Shown here in pieces: positions 43,222 to 55,664 of a DNA stretch of 64,000 bases. The DNA is from Gautieria morchelliformis (lineage: Eukaryota; Basidiomycota; Agaricomycetes; Gomphales; Gomphaceae). Where the stretch lies: positions 211,380 through 275,379 of the forward strand of contig WHVA01000096.1 in NCBI GenBank assembly GCA_015179125.1, written 5' to 3'. Numbering within the stretch: position 1 is the first letter of the stretch; every line of letters begins with the position of its first letter. The notes under the pieces are model-generated. The model made no database searches. It saw only the letters and a list, made by a program, of their open reading frames with translations, and was not told the origin of the DNA. The position numbers and the translations under genes were made by a program.

Positions 43222-45650
43222 TTAATAGGTATTCGCTGTATCAGGGGGATCCGTTTGGTAAGGCTGTCTGCGTGGGGTTGTTTGTATGGGGGCACCCTCC
43301 TCCTTCTCCCGAGATTTCATGCGTTGCACAAGCATGATCGGCCACATCAGACGTCTCCAAATGCTGACATTATCATCCTCGCCTTGGCTGCTCCACCTGC
43401 CTTGGAATGCGATGATCACCCATGTTGTGAGTAAAGTAAGAGGAATAGTTGTCGCGAAATAATGCGGGAGACTTCCTTTTGTCCCAGGGTTGATCTCTTT
43501 GATATTCATACCAAAGACACCCTGTATGAGGCCAGCTGTGGGTTTGGATTGTATAGCATGTAAGTATTAGAACTTACAGCAGCAAATGTGGCCGGAAAGA
43601 AAATCATTGTCAGATAAGCGATTTGCTTCATTGCCGCGCTATCACGGACGGTGGCCTTGGTCAGTTCCTGCATGTGTTTGCTGTCTTCGATGTTTACACT
43701 ACTGAATACCTGATGAGCAGGAGTTGATGGTTCGTAGTAATTAGCATACTCTTTATCTCAAACGTGAAGGCGACAACCAGACGAACCAGATTCATAACAT
43801 TTTGTAATCTCTCGTCCCAAAACATCCTGTTCTTCATGAGTCTGTCGATCTGCGTCAACAAATTGTCGCATTCCTTCTTCATAAGGTCTCGAGATGACTC
43901 AGATTCCCCTCTGTGCGCGGGGGAACTCATGACGGGATTTGGCGTGTCCTTTAGAAAAAGGATCGATTGGTTAAAGTCCTCGAGCAACGAGGCATACTGG
44001 AGGAGGTGAGCGCGAATTTTGTGCAGCTCTTGGGTGACATGCAGTTTCTTTGTGCTTATTACACGAAGTTCCTGGTAATCGGCCAGACCTAAGCATGAAC
44101 CTGGGTATAAATAATGTAACGCACCAGTTGACAAATGTGTTCCCACAACGTTTCGAATGCCTCGTCCCACGCATAAAGCGCATACCAGAGGGTCGCCAAC
44201 AACACAAAGGTCGGGTCACTTGACTTTTTGAATATGTTCCGCCAGTAGACACTTTGGCCAGCGAGATATACACGGGCGTATAAGCTTTTGGCGGATGTAG
44301 TCTTCCATTGGGAGGGTGGGTGATAGGAAATAATCGTGCTGCTCCCGGAGTTTGTACGAACCATATGGAGTGCAAGGAGATCTAGTATAAGAAGAAAATT
44401 ATCTCCAGAGTTGCCTTCTTCTAGCACACAGAGCAACCAGGTTAAGACCACTATTGTGGGATGAACCAAAATAGCTGACCAAGGGGAGAGAGGAGAGGGA
44501 GGGGGCCTTGCGTGTCGATCTTCCCATCAACTATAGGTTTGCACTGGCAGTAAATCAACAAGTCCTATACAGAGCAAGGGGAGGAACATCATACGGGCTG
44601 GGTGACTTCGATTGACATTGGTGTCTGCCAGTTGCAATGTCCGAGGGAACTTGAGTGTGATGGTGATATCTGATTGTGACATGAGCTCTCCGGTGGAAAA
44701 AGATGACAATTCTCTCACGATCTCCTTGCATGTCGAGAACATTTTCTTGATATCGTGCGGGAATCCAATTCATGGAGGACGTCCAGAAAAATGGTTCAAC
44801 GATATATCTGAGGGATCTTTTAGCATGAGCTGACCAAAATAACGAGGCGCGTACTTGGTTCCGAGCATTTGCATTACCTCGAGCGATAGGTTATCGACAA
44901 AGAATGTACGAACACGGACGTGTTCGGCAGGTTTCTGCTCTTGAGGTGAATAAGGAGGAGTGAAGGTCTACTCCTGCTCACGGTTTCGGCCATAGCGTCC
45001 TCGAATTGCTTTTCGTCTTGGACCAAATGACTTCCCTGATCAAAGAAGTCCCCATCTGCGCCGACGTCGACGTGATAGATCACGCTCTTTCCTGACACAG
45101 GCGGGCTCGTTTTCATCTTGCTCTTCTCTACTTGATCCGGCTTCCAGTTCGGAAAAAGGCATTCAGGATAGTTACCCCAGTGGGGTGGTGCACCGGACTC
45201 TCTATGGGATTGGATGGAAGAGCCATCGGTGGATTCTGCTGCTGCCGGTATCGAGTCGTCTAGGTCTTGCCATGGCCAAGGACCTGATGGCGCAGCATGT
45301 CGATGAGACGGGGCTGGGACACGAGGGGGCCAGTCTGTGAGCCTACGCTCCATGGCAATATTGTCCATGCTCATGGTGCGGATGCTGTCGAGTGCGCGGA
45401 TGCTGTCACCGGTAGTCACGCGTGCCGGTACTAACCAATCTTGTAACGATCCCCAGGAAATACGTAATAACCACGCGTCCAAATCATAGAAGTCAATGCT
45501 GCGCACAGTCCATGACATGCCTAATTCGGCCACGCTGCGCGAACGCTTGGACCAAATAAGATCCGACCCATCATCGTGCGCCAAAAACGATTCTTTGATC
45601 CAAAATATTACTTTATGATGGTTGGATTGCAAAGTGGATACTTTTGAGAG
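43222..45650 (-). CDS. CorA-like metal ion transporter, copy B
   Basis: Tandem paralogue of copy A in the same orientation. The N-terminal exon encodes VIFWIKESFLAHDDGSDLIW, SIDFYDLDAWLLRISWGSL and APSHRHAAPSGPWPWQDL. Later pieces: EPFFWTSSMNWIPARYQENV, RVYLAGQSVYWRNIF, LLATLWYALYAWDEAFETLW, a helical stalk and KQIAYLTMIFFPATF. The GMN signature is in VFGMNIKEINPGTKGSLPHY, followed by a second hydrophobic segment and the tail DTANTY. The start codon was not found in the visible frame (no ATG before about 45632), so a short upstream exon is likely. Several intron borders are unresolved. Substrate specificity unknown. Confidence 0.7.
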
Positions 45651-45948
45651 TTCGCCGGCGTCTTATGCCAAGGCAGGCACGGATTTGGGGTGATGATTGC
45701 CTCCATTAGGAATCCATTTAGTTCCGTCTACACGAGCTGCAAGAGGGCCGGAGTGATGGTATCACAGATCCCTACAGCTTCAACCCCGGCCTGGCTCTGG
45801 AACACCCGAGTGTTATAATACCTTGCACTGATATAACAAGAGTGGCACTTCTTAGACATATAATGTGGACGATGATGCTTTGGTATTAAATAACCAGTTG
45901 CACTATGGACAGTGATCATGATGTTGGTCCATCAGGGTAAATAGGAGA

Positions 45949-47080
45949 TTAGACACTATCAGGCAATTCACATTGAAATGGGCTTATTGATCTCAGTGAC
46001 AACCGCAAATGGTCGTTCCCCTGGCCATCATTCCATACCCATCCGTGATTTCTCGTCTCTGGAGGATGACTGAGGTCAGAGGGAGCCAATGTCATGCTAG
46101 TACTTGTCCTGCTGGTCCCTGACGATCGCCCCCATCTAAACGAGTCCTTTTCCTGCCCCAAAACCCCGTCGTGAGATGTTCCATGGGGATTGAAATACGC
46201 GCCACGAATGTTTAGAAGCACGCGCGTGCAGCAGATGCTGCTTACCACGCGAAGAGGTCTGTGATGACTGTCACTCATTGAACCTCGAATCATTGTCACA
46301 TCGCTCACAACTCAAGTAACACCCCGTATTCTACCTTGGGAGCAAGGGGGACAAGTCGTATCAGCGCATCAATCCAGTATTACAGTGATACAGTTGTAGG
46401 AGAGCACGCACCGGTGCATTCACGGCCACGGCCACGTTAGCTACAGAGAGAACTAGAGCGCCGAGGTTCAGATGAGTAAATGCGTGATAGCGTGTTACAC
46501 CGACTGAGAGTATAGACGTAATACAATAGCCCTGATATGGAATAAAATCACCACCTGTTTGCAACGAATGTCTGATTGTTCTCACCATCTTGAAACATGG
46601 TCTTGATCATTGGATTGTGTGTGGTGCGGTATTGTTGCAACCCGCGGTAGAGTGTCAAGGCTGCAATAACTAGCGGTTTCCTCAGAAATGATTCCACAGG
46701 GGTGGAGGTATAGCGCACCGGCTTGATTCACCATGAAAACCATAAATTCAAAGGATGCCTGGCCACGCGGTGGCAATGGTGCGCAAACTAAGTTGACTCC
46801 CAGCGATTCTATGAAAGGCGGGATTTGGATGACTAGGCTTCACCCGTGAATGATTGAAGAACCGCAATGACTGCATCGCTTACAGATCAACGAGTCCAGG
46901 AACCGCTGCGTAAGTACAGAAGCTGAAGCAAAGACGGCCTAGGGGAAGCATTGATGGTGACCTATAGACGCCATTGCAAAACCACCATGGTGGGGGCTCA
47001 CAAGTGTGAAAACGACGAGAAATACGAGTATGGAGCGACGGGCGCCCCAGATGGCATAAGTCCGCATGGCAAGGATTACT
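45949..47080 (-). CDS. DUF6533-type integral membrane protein (partial model)
   Basis: Agaricomycete family of unknown function with about seven membrane segments. Pieces from N to C on the minus strand: ILAMRTYAIWGARRSILVFL (the RxYAIW hallmark), a weakly readable middle, ESFLRKPLVIAALTLYRGLQ, QYRTTHNPMIKTMFQDG, GLLYYVYTLS, VANVAVAVNAP and the end SSICCTRVLLNIRGAYFNPHG, then a polar tail to 45949. Exons are short with introns of 40-50 bp. The first membrane segment with the expected N-terminal domain was not found upstream of 47080, so the gene may be truncated at its 5' end. Confidence 0.55.
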
Positions 47081-48435
47081 AGTCATGATTATGGTAAGTT
47101 AGATACATATACCGTTAAATCTGCAAACCTTACTTTCGGTGACGAACATCCCCGACACGAAGGCCCCTGGACAACATCACATGGATCCATAAATGAAGGC
47201 GAGTACAGAACTTACATGCAGTTGCTGTAGCTAGCGGGGGACAAATCTGGGACATTATATCAGGGGACGAGCAACGACGTAATGAGGGTGTACCACCATA
47301 CATGTGGGTCCTTGGCACCGGCGAGAGCTGTATCGAGGGTCAGGGCGTCCACTTTACGAGACCACAATCACTGACTGTATATGGCCAGTACGGTATCGAC
47401 GACGGGGCTATACCTGTTCCAAAAGAAAATGATCTTCCCAAAAGACCAGCTGGATCCCCAGACGTAGAATACCTGGGAAAGCCGATTAGCATGCCCTACA
47501 AAATAATGACCTGGAGCGCACACCTCCCGGTCGAGCGTCAGGAAGTACTCGTACGCCTGTCACCTCGTTAACGCCTTCGACGCTGGCTGCTGAATAAACA
47601 TCTCACCAGAAGAGTTGCGCAGGCCACTGAGACTCGGTGGTCAGCAGAGCACGCTTGGGAATAGCCCCGCCTCACCGAGAGTATACTGTATCACATTGCA
47701 GCCAAAGCGATTAGTGGTAATTAGGAACGACTCGAGTGTAAAGTACCTCCGTCACTCGCAAACCGTTGAGAGATGGAATTATAGCTTGCAATAAGCCATC
47801 TATTATCGAGGACATCTCAGCTGGAGGAAGTGAGAGCAGACAGGACCAGACTCGCCAACAAGTGTTCATAAAGCATTGGGCCACTTTGACAGATGATCTA
47901 CACGACTTCCAAAATGTGATGGGGGATTGATCGACGTCAAGGTACTTATAGCTTGGCGAATTGATTTAATTAATAGAAGAAAATCGATGCGTCTAACCGG
48001 TAAGCTCTACAGCACTGCACTGGATCGGATCGACACTCGATACCATTCAAGTTCTGGACAGCGTGACGGTGGCTTGACGTATCAGCCACCGCTAAGCTTT
48101 ATAAGACACGGATACTGAGGCCGAGGTTTGCTGATCAATGGAAACTTTATTGTTGTGGCTGTGTATACACACGCCATCATGGCGTGTGTTCCAGCATGAT
48201 GCTGTGAATATTACGTGCATGCAGAAGGTGGTGTCGTGCATCCGGCTCCTCGTCGGGAAGCCCAATCCCAACATGCACAAACCCACACCTCACTTCGTCC
48301 AGGTCTCCATTCGTACTGCTGTTCAGTGAACGCCTGCTCCCCAATCCACCGCTAACTCTGTTCGGTGCGGAACGCCTTTAGTGAAGACATCTTCCGAGCC
48401 GCGACAGGCGAGTCCCGCAGCTCGTAAGCCTTCAC
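47081..48435. other. Gene-poor stretch
   Basis: No supported gene in 1.35 kb. A 89-codon open frame at 47302-47571 (plus strand) has no family resemblance. A palindrome-like pair of acacacgccatcatggcgtgtgt lies at about 48166-48188. Possibly holds lost 5' exons of the DUF6533 gene. Confidence 0.35.
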
Positions 48436-48798
48436 CTACAACACCACGACCTTCCCTTCCATGCAGCGGGCTCTCCGCACTCCCCGCATGACGCGAATGC
48501 CGCCGTCTGTCAGGATCATCCCCTGATGGACTGTTCCCGTTTCTATTATGTTGCCACCTCGTCCACGGAACTCTAGCGCTGCAGGCGCCTCGAGGAATCG
48601 TGCAAAGTTGACGGTCGCGCGGGCCACTGCACAGAGAATGTTCCACCAGCACCAGAAAATTGTGGCGAGGCAGAGTATGCCACTTAGGCCAGCCGTTTGT
48701 GTCTGTGCTGGCAAATCCTCATCTTCAGGATCTGGCTGCTGTATTGACACTCTTCGTGACCGTCTGCCTGAGCCGATCATGGCGAAGGTGGTCGACAT
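48436..48798 (-). CDS. Hypothetical 120-residue protein with one membrane segment
   Basis: Open frame starting MSTTFAMIGSGRRSRR, acidic/polar for about 35 residues, then a hydrophobic stretch SGILCLATIFWCWWNILCAV long enough to span a membrane, then a basic C-terminal half ending EGKVVVL. The start context and composition look plausible, but no homologue is recognised and no intron or neighbour supports it. It could be a spurious frame. Confidence 0.35.
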   Translation of the reverse strand: MSTTFAMIGSGRRSRRVSIQQPDPEDEDLPAQTQTAGLSGILCLATIFWCWWNILCAVARATVNFARFLEAPAALEFRGRGGNIIETGTVHQGMILTDGGIRVMRGVRRARCMEGKVVVL

Positions 48799-49010
48799 GT
48801 GCTTGCGAGGAGTATTTGGTGTCTGAGAAGCTGGGCGTTTAGCAGGCGAGGAGGGAGCAGCATACTAGTAGCAACACGAAGACAAGTGCCAATACTTTAT
48901 TTGGTAAATTACGCCATGTCCGAGTCATTATTACAAAACATATTCGCAACTTGTGCATGCAATGTCTCGCCCGCATCTGAAAGAAATTAGGAAAACATAT
49001 TGTGGCCAAC

Positions 49011-51769
49011 CTACAAGCTTCTCCCCGGAGGCCTGCGCTGAGTTCCTGCGTGCATGACCGACAAGTCAGAAACATAACTAGTCCTAATGAAAGGCTTACA
49101 ATAGACATCTTGTAGCAACTGGTCAACTGCATCCACATCTTCTTGGTGACAGTTACCGTCTGCTGTGATATAAGCATTACTGAAGTCGATCAATGTTGCT
49201 TTCCCATCATGAACAATGATGTTGCGATCGGCAATGTCGCCATGGGTGACACCTTGTGCATGTAATTTCTTCACAGCATTCCGAATTGATGGTCTGTGTA
49301 AACAAGATCCACGAGTGAAATGTACACAAAAACCACATGAACGCACATGACAGCCCTAAGCTCTGCGTCGGTGAGGTGACTCGCGGGCGTACCTGGAACT
49401 AAAGATGTGAGCAGCAACCCAACATACGCTCCCACATCTTCCATGAAACAATGATACACTCCATAACAGGTTGGGATGGGAAGTTGAACAAAAGGATTCC
49501 TCGTAAGATGACTGTAAACATTCCTCTCGTGTATCAGTCCATAGGCCATGAGGGGGAGAATTCCAGCTTTGCAACAACAGCCACCATTTCCGCACTTCCT
49601 GGAAATTCGACCCCAGCCTCCCAAATGGATACCTCGGTGGACTGTTGGAGACACGTAAACAGGAAAATTTGGACAGCGGATCCCTTCTCGCTCTCATATA
49701 CCGTGCCGGCCTTTGAGCGGACAGATGTACCGGGCGACAACAGTGATCCAGTAGAGGAAAATAAAGACGGAGAAGTGGTAGAGTTACTCCCGGTGCTCTG
49801 TGATAATAATTGCTCGTGCATGGGTTCCGAGCCCATGTACACCTGGGAGGGTATAGGATGGAATACGTCATAACCGTCAGAGTCGTACAAGTCGCCATCA
49901 AAGATCCTCAAGTGCAAATCGAGATTTAGTGAAGAAAACAATGCACCCAAGGACTTCTGGAGTAAATCAATAGAAAATGAAGGAAAAACTGTCATTTACC
50001 TGGACTTGTCCAGAGTACCCCGAGCCTGATGGACTATGATTGCCACTGGAGGGCAGTTTGGCCTCCTGTTGTCGTTTGCATTTCAAATTTTCTATGCCCT
50101 CTTTCTTCTTCTTTGTATGTTACACGAGTGCTTTTTTCCAGGACCGTCTGACCTCATCTTCTATAGTGCGAATGTTCTGGGGCGGGATGGTCTTAAAAAC
50201 ATCACCTGGATATTTCAGGCCACTGCCCGTGCATGCAAGGCGTAATGCAATGAGAGTAGAACCAGCCATGACATCAAGCAAATGGGGTTCCGTGGGCCTA
50301 GCCCAAGGATGATCGTTCTTATCGAGCTTTGCGATCACTTGCTGTACAATTAAATCCTGTTGACATCCCAAACTAATCTTATAGTCTTTGGCGTCGTCAT
50401 ATTGCGGAACCATGGGGTTGGGAATAGGCTCTGAAATCAACAGTATTCCTTTGGATGGAATACGAAGGCACAGCCTGGTGGCCTGAACCCAGTCGCCAAT
50501 AAACGCGATGTAGGTGCCCCGAACGACCATATCAGCCCAGATCTGCAATCATATCAATTACTGCATCCAACTCATAGAGATGAGGACTCACTTGATTCAA
50601 CTCATCGGACGATGCGTGCACGTCTATTCCTGCACCTGTCGGCAATTCAAGGATAGGTGAGTGTTTAAGACCGAGAACTGCCAAGAGCTCTTCCTCTACG
50701 TCTAGGCATTGATCCAGCATGCCTTTGTCTGAAAAGCAGTCACCTGATATATCGTATTCATGGTGAATGCTGCATCACGTGACTTCTCCCTGTGTTTCTG
50801 TGCGGTCATTGCTTGAAATTCGTCACGTTTATCATCCAGTGCCGGTGGTTGAATAGAATCGCATTGTGCCGTTCCGGAATCCTGAGCGAAACATTTTCCA
50901 TGGGTGCAAGAGGGCCATTGGTATGTGAAAAGTTGACCATTCTTCAGTTTCTTGGGGACTATCCAGCACTTCTGCTCAAGGTTCCACAAGTCTTTGAATA
51001 TTCTGTTGCGAAGCACCGAGTTAAGTCCTATGAAGGACCCATCATCAGTTTCAAATAAACCCATCGTGTTTGCCAGCGACACGGCAATGTCCGTGCAAGG
51101 CGTTGAATTCGGCCACGCCATTGTTCGTAATGAAGTGCTGTCATGATTAGTCACATTCTGAGCGTTATAAACCTGGTCAACACCGAATACCAAAGGCATA
51201 GTGATGGGTTCTGTGAGTTGACGTGATCGGTTGGCCAAAACGTTCTCCAGGATTATATGTTGTCGTTGGACTATAGCAGCCACATTCTGTTGTATGTCAG
51301 CCTCGCATGAGGCTGCCCGACTGACGTCCATAACCGAAGTCGCATCCTGCTCAACTGCAGCAAGAAATGGATTGAGCATGGGTAAATGAGCAATGCTGTC
51401 CAGGTTATGATGGAGAGCCTCATCGCAAAGCTGTGAAAGTTCTTCTGCCAACTTAGCAACCACATCCTTACCGAGAAGGCCCACAAATTTCATCTGGTAT
51501 TTAGAGCACAAATGACGCTGGAACCAGTGTATGCCAACTGCCGCCGAAGTGGTTGAGGTGCGTCCTACAGGGGAATCGCCATTGACATCCTGGATCGGTC
51601 GCTTACCCTCTTGATACCTCTCATTTAGTGCAGGCATTGTAAGCCACTGTGGCCTCAGTGCTCTGCAGACGTTTGGTGGGGATCCGTAAGTGATCGATTT
51701 GCCCCAAACCTTGTCCCTGTATTTGTAAACGATATTGTCGATTATCCATTCTTTATCCATGTTGACCAT
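49011..51769 (-). CDS. Large protein ending in a kinase-like domain (HGD catalytic loop)
   Basis: Long first exon 51769-about 50733, starting MVNMDKEWIIDNIVYKYRDK, then exons with LDVEEELLAVLGLKHSPILE, DELNQVSPHLYELDAVIDMI, QIWADMVVRGTYIAFIGDW and IRTIEDEVRRSWKKAL. These make an N-terminal part of about 550 residues with no recognised domain. The C-terminal kinase fold has AEMVAVVAKLEFSPS (candidate ATP-binding Lys), GLIHERNVYSHLTR, PTCYGVYHCFMEDVGAYVG, the catalytic loop THGDIADRNIIV and the metal motif LIDFSNA in place of DFG. This HGD..RN / IDFS pattern is common in expanded Agaricomycete kinase-like families. The C-terminus after 49100 is uncertain. Whether it phosphorylates anything is unknown. 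Confidence 0.6.
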
Positions 51770-52006
51770 TGTGACAAAAAGATGGTAGCCTATGAATCTA
51801 AGTTCGAGGTATGCCGTGTATTGAGAGTCCTAGAGCAGCGATGACGAGTACAGGTCGGAGTTTCTGATGACCGTGAAAGGAGTGCGAACAAACTTGGTGA
51901 CCACGCCTCAAACTCCGACACACCCCTCACCACCCACAAGGCTTCGTGTGCATCAGCATTGAAACCGCACAAAACTTGAGGGATTTATAAGGTAACTAGC
52001 CAATAG

Positions 52007-52026
52007 ACCCGTGCTTCGCACCGGGT
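52007..52026 (-). other. Helitron 3' hairpin of H4
   Basis: Inverted repeat acccgtgc / gcaccgggt with loop ttc and one bulged C, 7 nt from CTAG. Confidence 0.75.
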
Positions 52027-52104
52027 TAGTTAAGTAAGGTTAACATCGCACAGGGGTAGTCAATAGTATTACAGAATTATATTCGGTGAAATGAAACTAC
52101 ATAA

Positions 52105-52340
52105 TTAATCAGGCTTTAGCAGCACCTGTTTGTATACAATATTACATGTTGTGTTCCCTTCCCTAAAGAACATGGACTCTGTTACAATTAGTGCAACATA
52201 AAACTGTCCATGTGAAAATGCTGCATATCGCAAGTCAATTCCTACCGTGGCCCTGTGCTGCACACCAGGATGTGGCACAGCACTGCGTAGGGACTGCCGG
52301 GGACCCATTGGATGTGAATGCACTGGGACCACTGCTAGGG
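52105..52340 (-). pseudogene. Helitron helicase C-terminal relic
   Basis: Reads ATVGIDLRYAAFSHGQFYVAL and ends NTTCNIVYKQVLLKPD. This parallels [20 protein letters not shown] and [15 protein letters not shown] at the end of the intact copy at 58063. The SRGT segment between is lost and the upstream helicase domain is absent. Confidence 0.8.
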
Positions 52341-53239
52341 TGGATACCCATGGTTAGGTCAAACACATTGGGTAAATAAAACTTGGGATAAGTAAAATTA
52401 TTTGGATAAGTAAAACACATCTTATCACAATTGAAAGTAGCTCTAAGTAATGCATCAGGGTAGGTAATGTCTCCACCCATTTCTCCCATGTCTGTGTGCC
52501 CCTCATGGGTAGCATGTCCCTATGTATGGCATGTGTTCCCGGAGTGTAGTGTGTCCTGCAAGTATAGTGTGCGTAGCATGTGTTAGGACCATGCATTTCC
52601 GACTTCCGACACTCAGTTCCACTCACATTCTGACCCTCCGATAATTCCAACATTCCACCCATTGTTTTATTCCTTTGTTCTTTTGACTCTATTACTCGGA
52701 CCCACCAGACTCGCCTCACAGCACAGCAAGACCACCTGTCCAGCCCCTTTGGAGTCTCGTTGTTTCTTTATGTCAGATATACTTTCCGACCCCTTGTTCT
52801 TTTGCCATCGTTATACCCTACCCTGCACCCCCCTTGTAGTCCCCTTGTTCCCAATTAGTTAATTATCCTGCATGTCTATCCAACTTCCGCTCCCTCCAGA
52901 ATTTGCTTAGTACTACACCATTACATGTTGTCTCAGCTCTTTGTATAAAAGCCCCTCATGTATGCTCGTTATTCTGCAATCAGATAATCACCTTCGATAC
53001 GTGATTTCCTTTGCTCTATCTCCTGTTCTTAGCATAGCGAGTTTTGCAAGACCTCTGTCTCTCCACCTCCTGCCTTCCACCTTCCGACTCAGTTTCCAAT
53101 GCAAGCTCTGACTTCTGTTTAGTTCGATATGTTCCAACTTCCGACTCGTGATCCGAAATACTTAGGACGATAGTTCATTGGGGGTGCAACATATAAGTTG
53201 AAGCCATTGTCCTTTCTAGTTCCGACTTGCCAAAATCTT

Positions 53240-53440
53240 GATACGTAACAGCATGTCACCATGCATAGCATGTCCCCCAAGTGTAGCATGTTCCCCATGT
53301 GTAGCATGTTTCCCATGTGTAGTGTGTTCCCCATGTGTAGTGTGTCTCCCAAGTATATCATATGTATTATGTCCCTTGTGTGTAGCATGTCCCCATGTGT
53401 AGCGTATCCCCCATGCATAGCATGTCTGTCAGGGGACACC
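53240..53440. repeat. Minisatellite, about 18-bp unit (inside H4)
   Basis: About ten degenerate copies of gtagcatgtnccccatgt. Smaller clusters with the same unit lie at about 52490-52600 and 53895-54045. Confidence 0.85.
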
Positions 53441-54239
53441 CTGTTTTCCATTTCCAGTTCCGACTCCATTTCCAACTCCGCTTACAGTTCCGATTCCATC
53501 TCCGCCTCTGCTTTCGGAAATGATTCCGCTCCTGGGAGACCTTCCACCAGTTCTGTTTGCTTTGCCAGTTCCACTCCAATTTCCGATGTCCGCTCTCGGA
53601 ACAGTGTCGGAAATCAAGCGACTCACGTAATAGGTGGCATCAAGGGTCAATCAAGGGTCAGGGAGGTCAGGGGAATGCAGGGTTGATGGCGGGTGCCAAG
53701 TGTTGTCCCTGGCTGCGCAGCGTAGTATAATACGGGCTCGCTGACATTGGGGGTCCTTAGACTTTTCTCTTTGGATTTCCCCTTGTCAGGTGAGAATCCC
53801 CTCTCTTGTATACTCTGTTCATTTATACATACTTTGGATTTCCCCCTTGTCAGTTGTGTGGTAGTGTGATCTCCACAACCAGCCAGGGTTGCCCTTACAA
53901 TGTACCCCAAGTATATCATGTGTAGCATGTCTCTTGTTTGTACTGTGTCCCCCATGTGTAGCATGTCCCCTGAGTGTAGCATGTCACCCAAGTATAGTGT
54001 GCATAGCATGTCCCTTGTTTGTAGTATGTCCCCATATGTAGCATAACTCTAAGAGCCTAAAAGTGAACTTATTGTAGGTGCAGAGAAAATAAATAAATGT
54101 CAGAGGGTTTACGATGGATAATAGACTTACATTTTGCAAGCAGAGGCTGTTGTCATTAATTTTTAGCAAAGTCAAGGCAATTTTTTGGTATCTATTTTGA
54201 CAAATATACAGTATATATATACATGAAAAAATAAAATAA

Positions 54240-55150
54240 AACAAATACATAACAATTAAAAAAAAAACAGAAACTGTTCCTAATAAATATCAAAAAAGAA
54301 GCAGATATGAGAGCAAGAAACATACCACTTGCAGCCATGACACACAGGAATGGTGGGAGCTCTGAACCTGTGCTAGAAAAAAAAAAAAGAAAAAAAAGAG
54401 GGTAGAAAAGCGAAATCTTATTGCAAGAAATGTCAGAAAAAACACACCACAGGCTATGATGATGATCAAGAAAGGTGGGAGGCAATAAGAGGAGCAGGCC
54501 AGGCTGAAAAGCAGTCAAAAAGTGGTTAAAAAAGCGAAAATGTTAGAAGAAATACCATGGAGAGAAGCTGATCCTACTAAATGTCAAAACAACACAAATA
54601 TGATAGCATGACACACACCAGATGCAGCAATGGCAGACAGGAAAGGTGGGAAACACTGAGAGGAGGAACCTGGGCTGAAAAGATGGCAAAAAGAGGATAA
54701 AAAAGCGAAAATTAGGGGAAGAAATGACAGATATGATAAGGAAAGAGCACACAGGAGGCAGTAGTGATGACCAAGAAAGGTGGAGGCAATGAGAGGAGCA
54801 ACCTAAGCTGAAAAGAAGTCAAACAGAGATTAAAAAAGCGAAAATTATACCAAGAAATAGCAATATTTACCATGGAGAGAAGCTGATTCTAATAAATATC
54901 AAAACATGATAGCAAGACACACACCAGATGCACCAATATCAGACAGGCAAGGTGAGAGGCATTGAGAGAGGTGGCTGAAAAGAAGACAAAAAGAGGATAA
55001 AAAAGCGAAAATTATTGGAAGAAATGATAGATATTACAGGAAAAAAACACACCAGAGCCAGTAATGACCATCAAGAAAGGTGGGAGGCAATGAGAGGAGC
55101 AGCCTAGGGTGAAAAGAAGTCAAAAGAGATAAAAAAGCGAAAATATTAAC
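54240..55150. repeat. Higher-order tandem repeat, about 300-bp period (inside H4)
   Basis: The marker aaaaaagcgaaaat recurs near 54528, 54701, 54832, 54998 and 55130. Spacing alternates about 131 and 166-173 bp, so two unit types (one with ggagagaagctgat, one with aaggtgggaggcaatgagag) form a dimer of about 300 bp present nearly three times. Confidence 0.75.
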
Positions 55151-55169
55151 AAAATTTACCTGAGGGGAC

Positions 55170-55350
55170 TGTAGAGAGACAGAGAGCCCCAGTAAGAGAC
55201 ACAGAAAGAGCCACACACAGAGAAATCCAGTAGCAGACACAGAGAGAGCCAGACAGAGAGCCAGACAGAGAGCCAGACAGAGAGACAGCCAGCAACAGAC
55301 AGAGATCCAGCAGCATAGACAGAGAGCCAGCAGCAGACAGACAGATCCAG
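55170..55350. repeat. AGCCAGACAGAG simple tandem repeat
   Basis: Purine-rich tandem array of 12-16-bp units near the 5' end of H4. Confidence 0.8.
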
Positions 55351-55664
55351 CAGGCACAGAGACAGTGGGCAGGGGAGCCAGAGGTTGCCAGCAGTTGAGC
55401 CAGAGGAAATGGCAGCAGGAGGGTCGAGGGAAGGTGGGTGCGCGCGCGCAGCAACGTTGGACGCGAACCGGTCACGTGACCAGGAGCGCTGTTGGTTGCT
55501 CGCGGCTGCGCCGCTCGCATTCAAACTCCGCCATAGTGCGTGGTTTGTTTGCATCTTAGTCAGGATTATGTCAGGATTATGTCAGGATTATGTCAGGATT
55601 ATGTCAGCAGAGCGTGCTGTTTTCATATAGTGAGCCCACACCCCCTAGAACTTTATACTATAGA

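Larger units (their letters stand above)
51996..55664 (-). mobile_element. Helitron H4, non-autonomous (3669 bp)
   Basis: On the minus strand the 5' end is TCTATAG at 55664 and the 3' end is CTAG at 51999-51996, preceded by a hairpin (52007-52026) with a 7-nt gap. The 3' flank begins with T, as expected for insertion between A and T. Near the 3' end is a relic of the helicase C-terminus. The interior is minisatellite and a roughly 300-bp higher-order repeat. The 3' hairpin has one bulged base and the copy looks older than H1. Confidence 0.7.

Noticed and set aside
47302..47571. 89-codon plus-strand frame
   Set aside because: No homologue recognised, no splice or context support; left as unassigned.
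54192..55554. Several minus-strand frames with hydrophobic residues, resembling membrane proteins
   Set aside because: Produced by the A-rich higher-order repeat and the AGCCAGACAGAG array read as T/C-rich codons; no start or family support.
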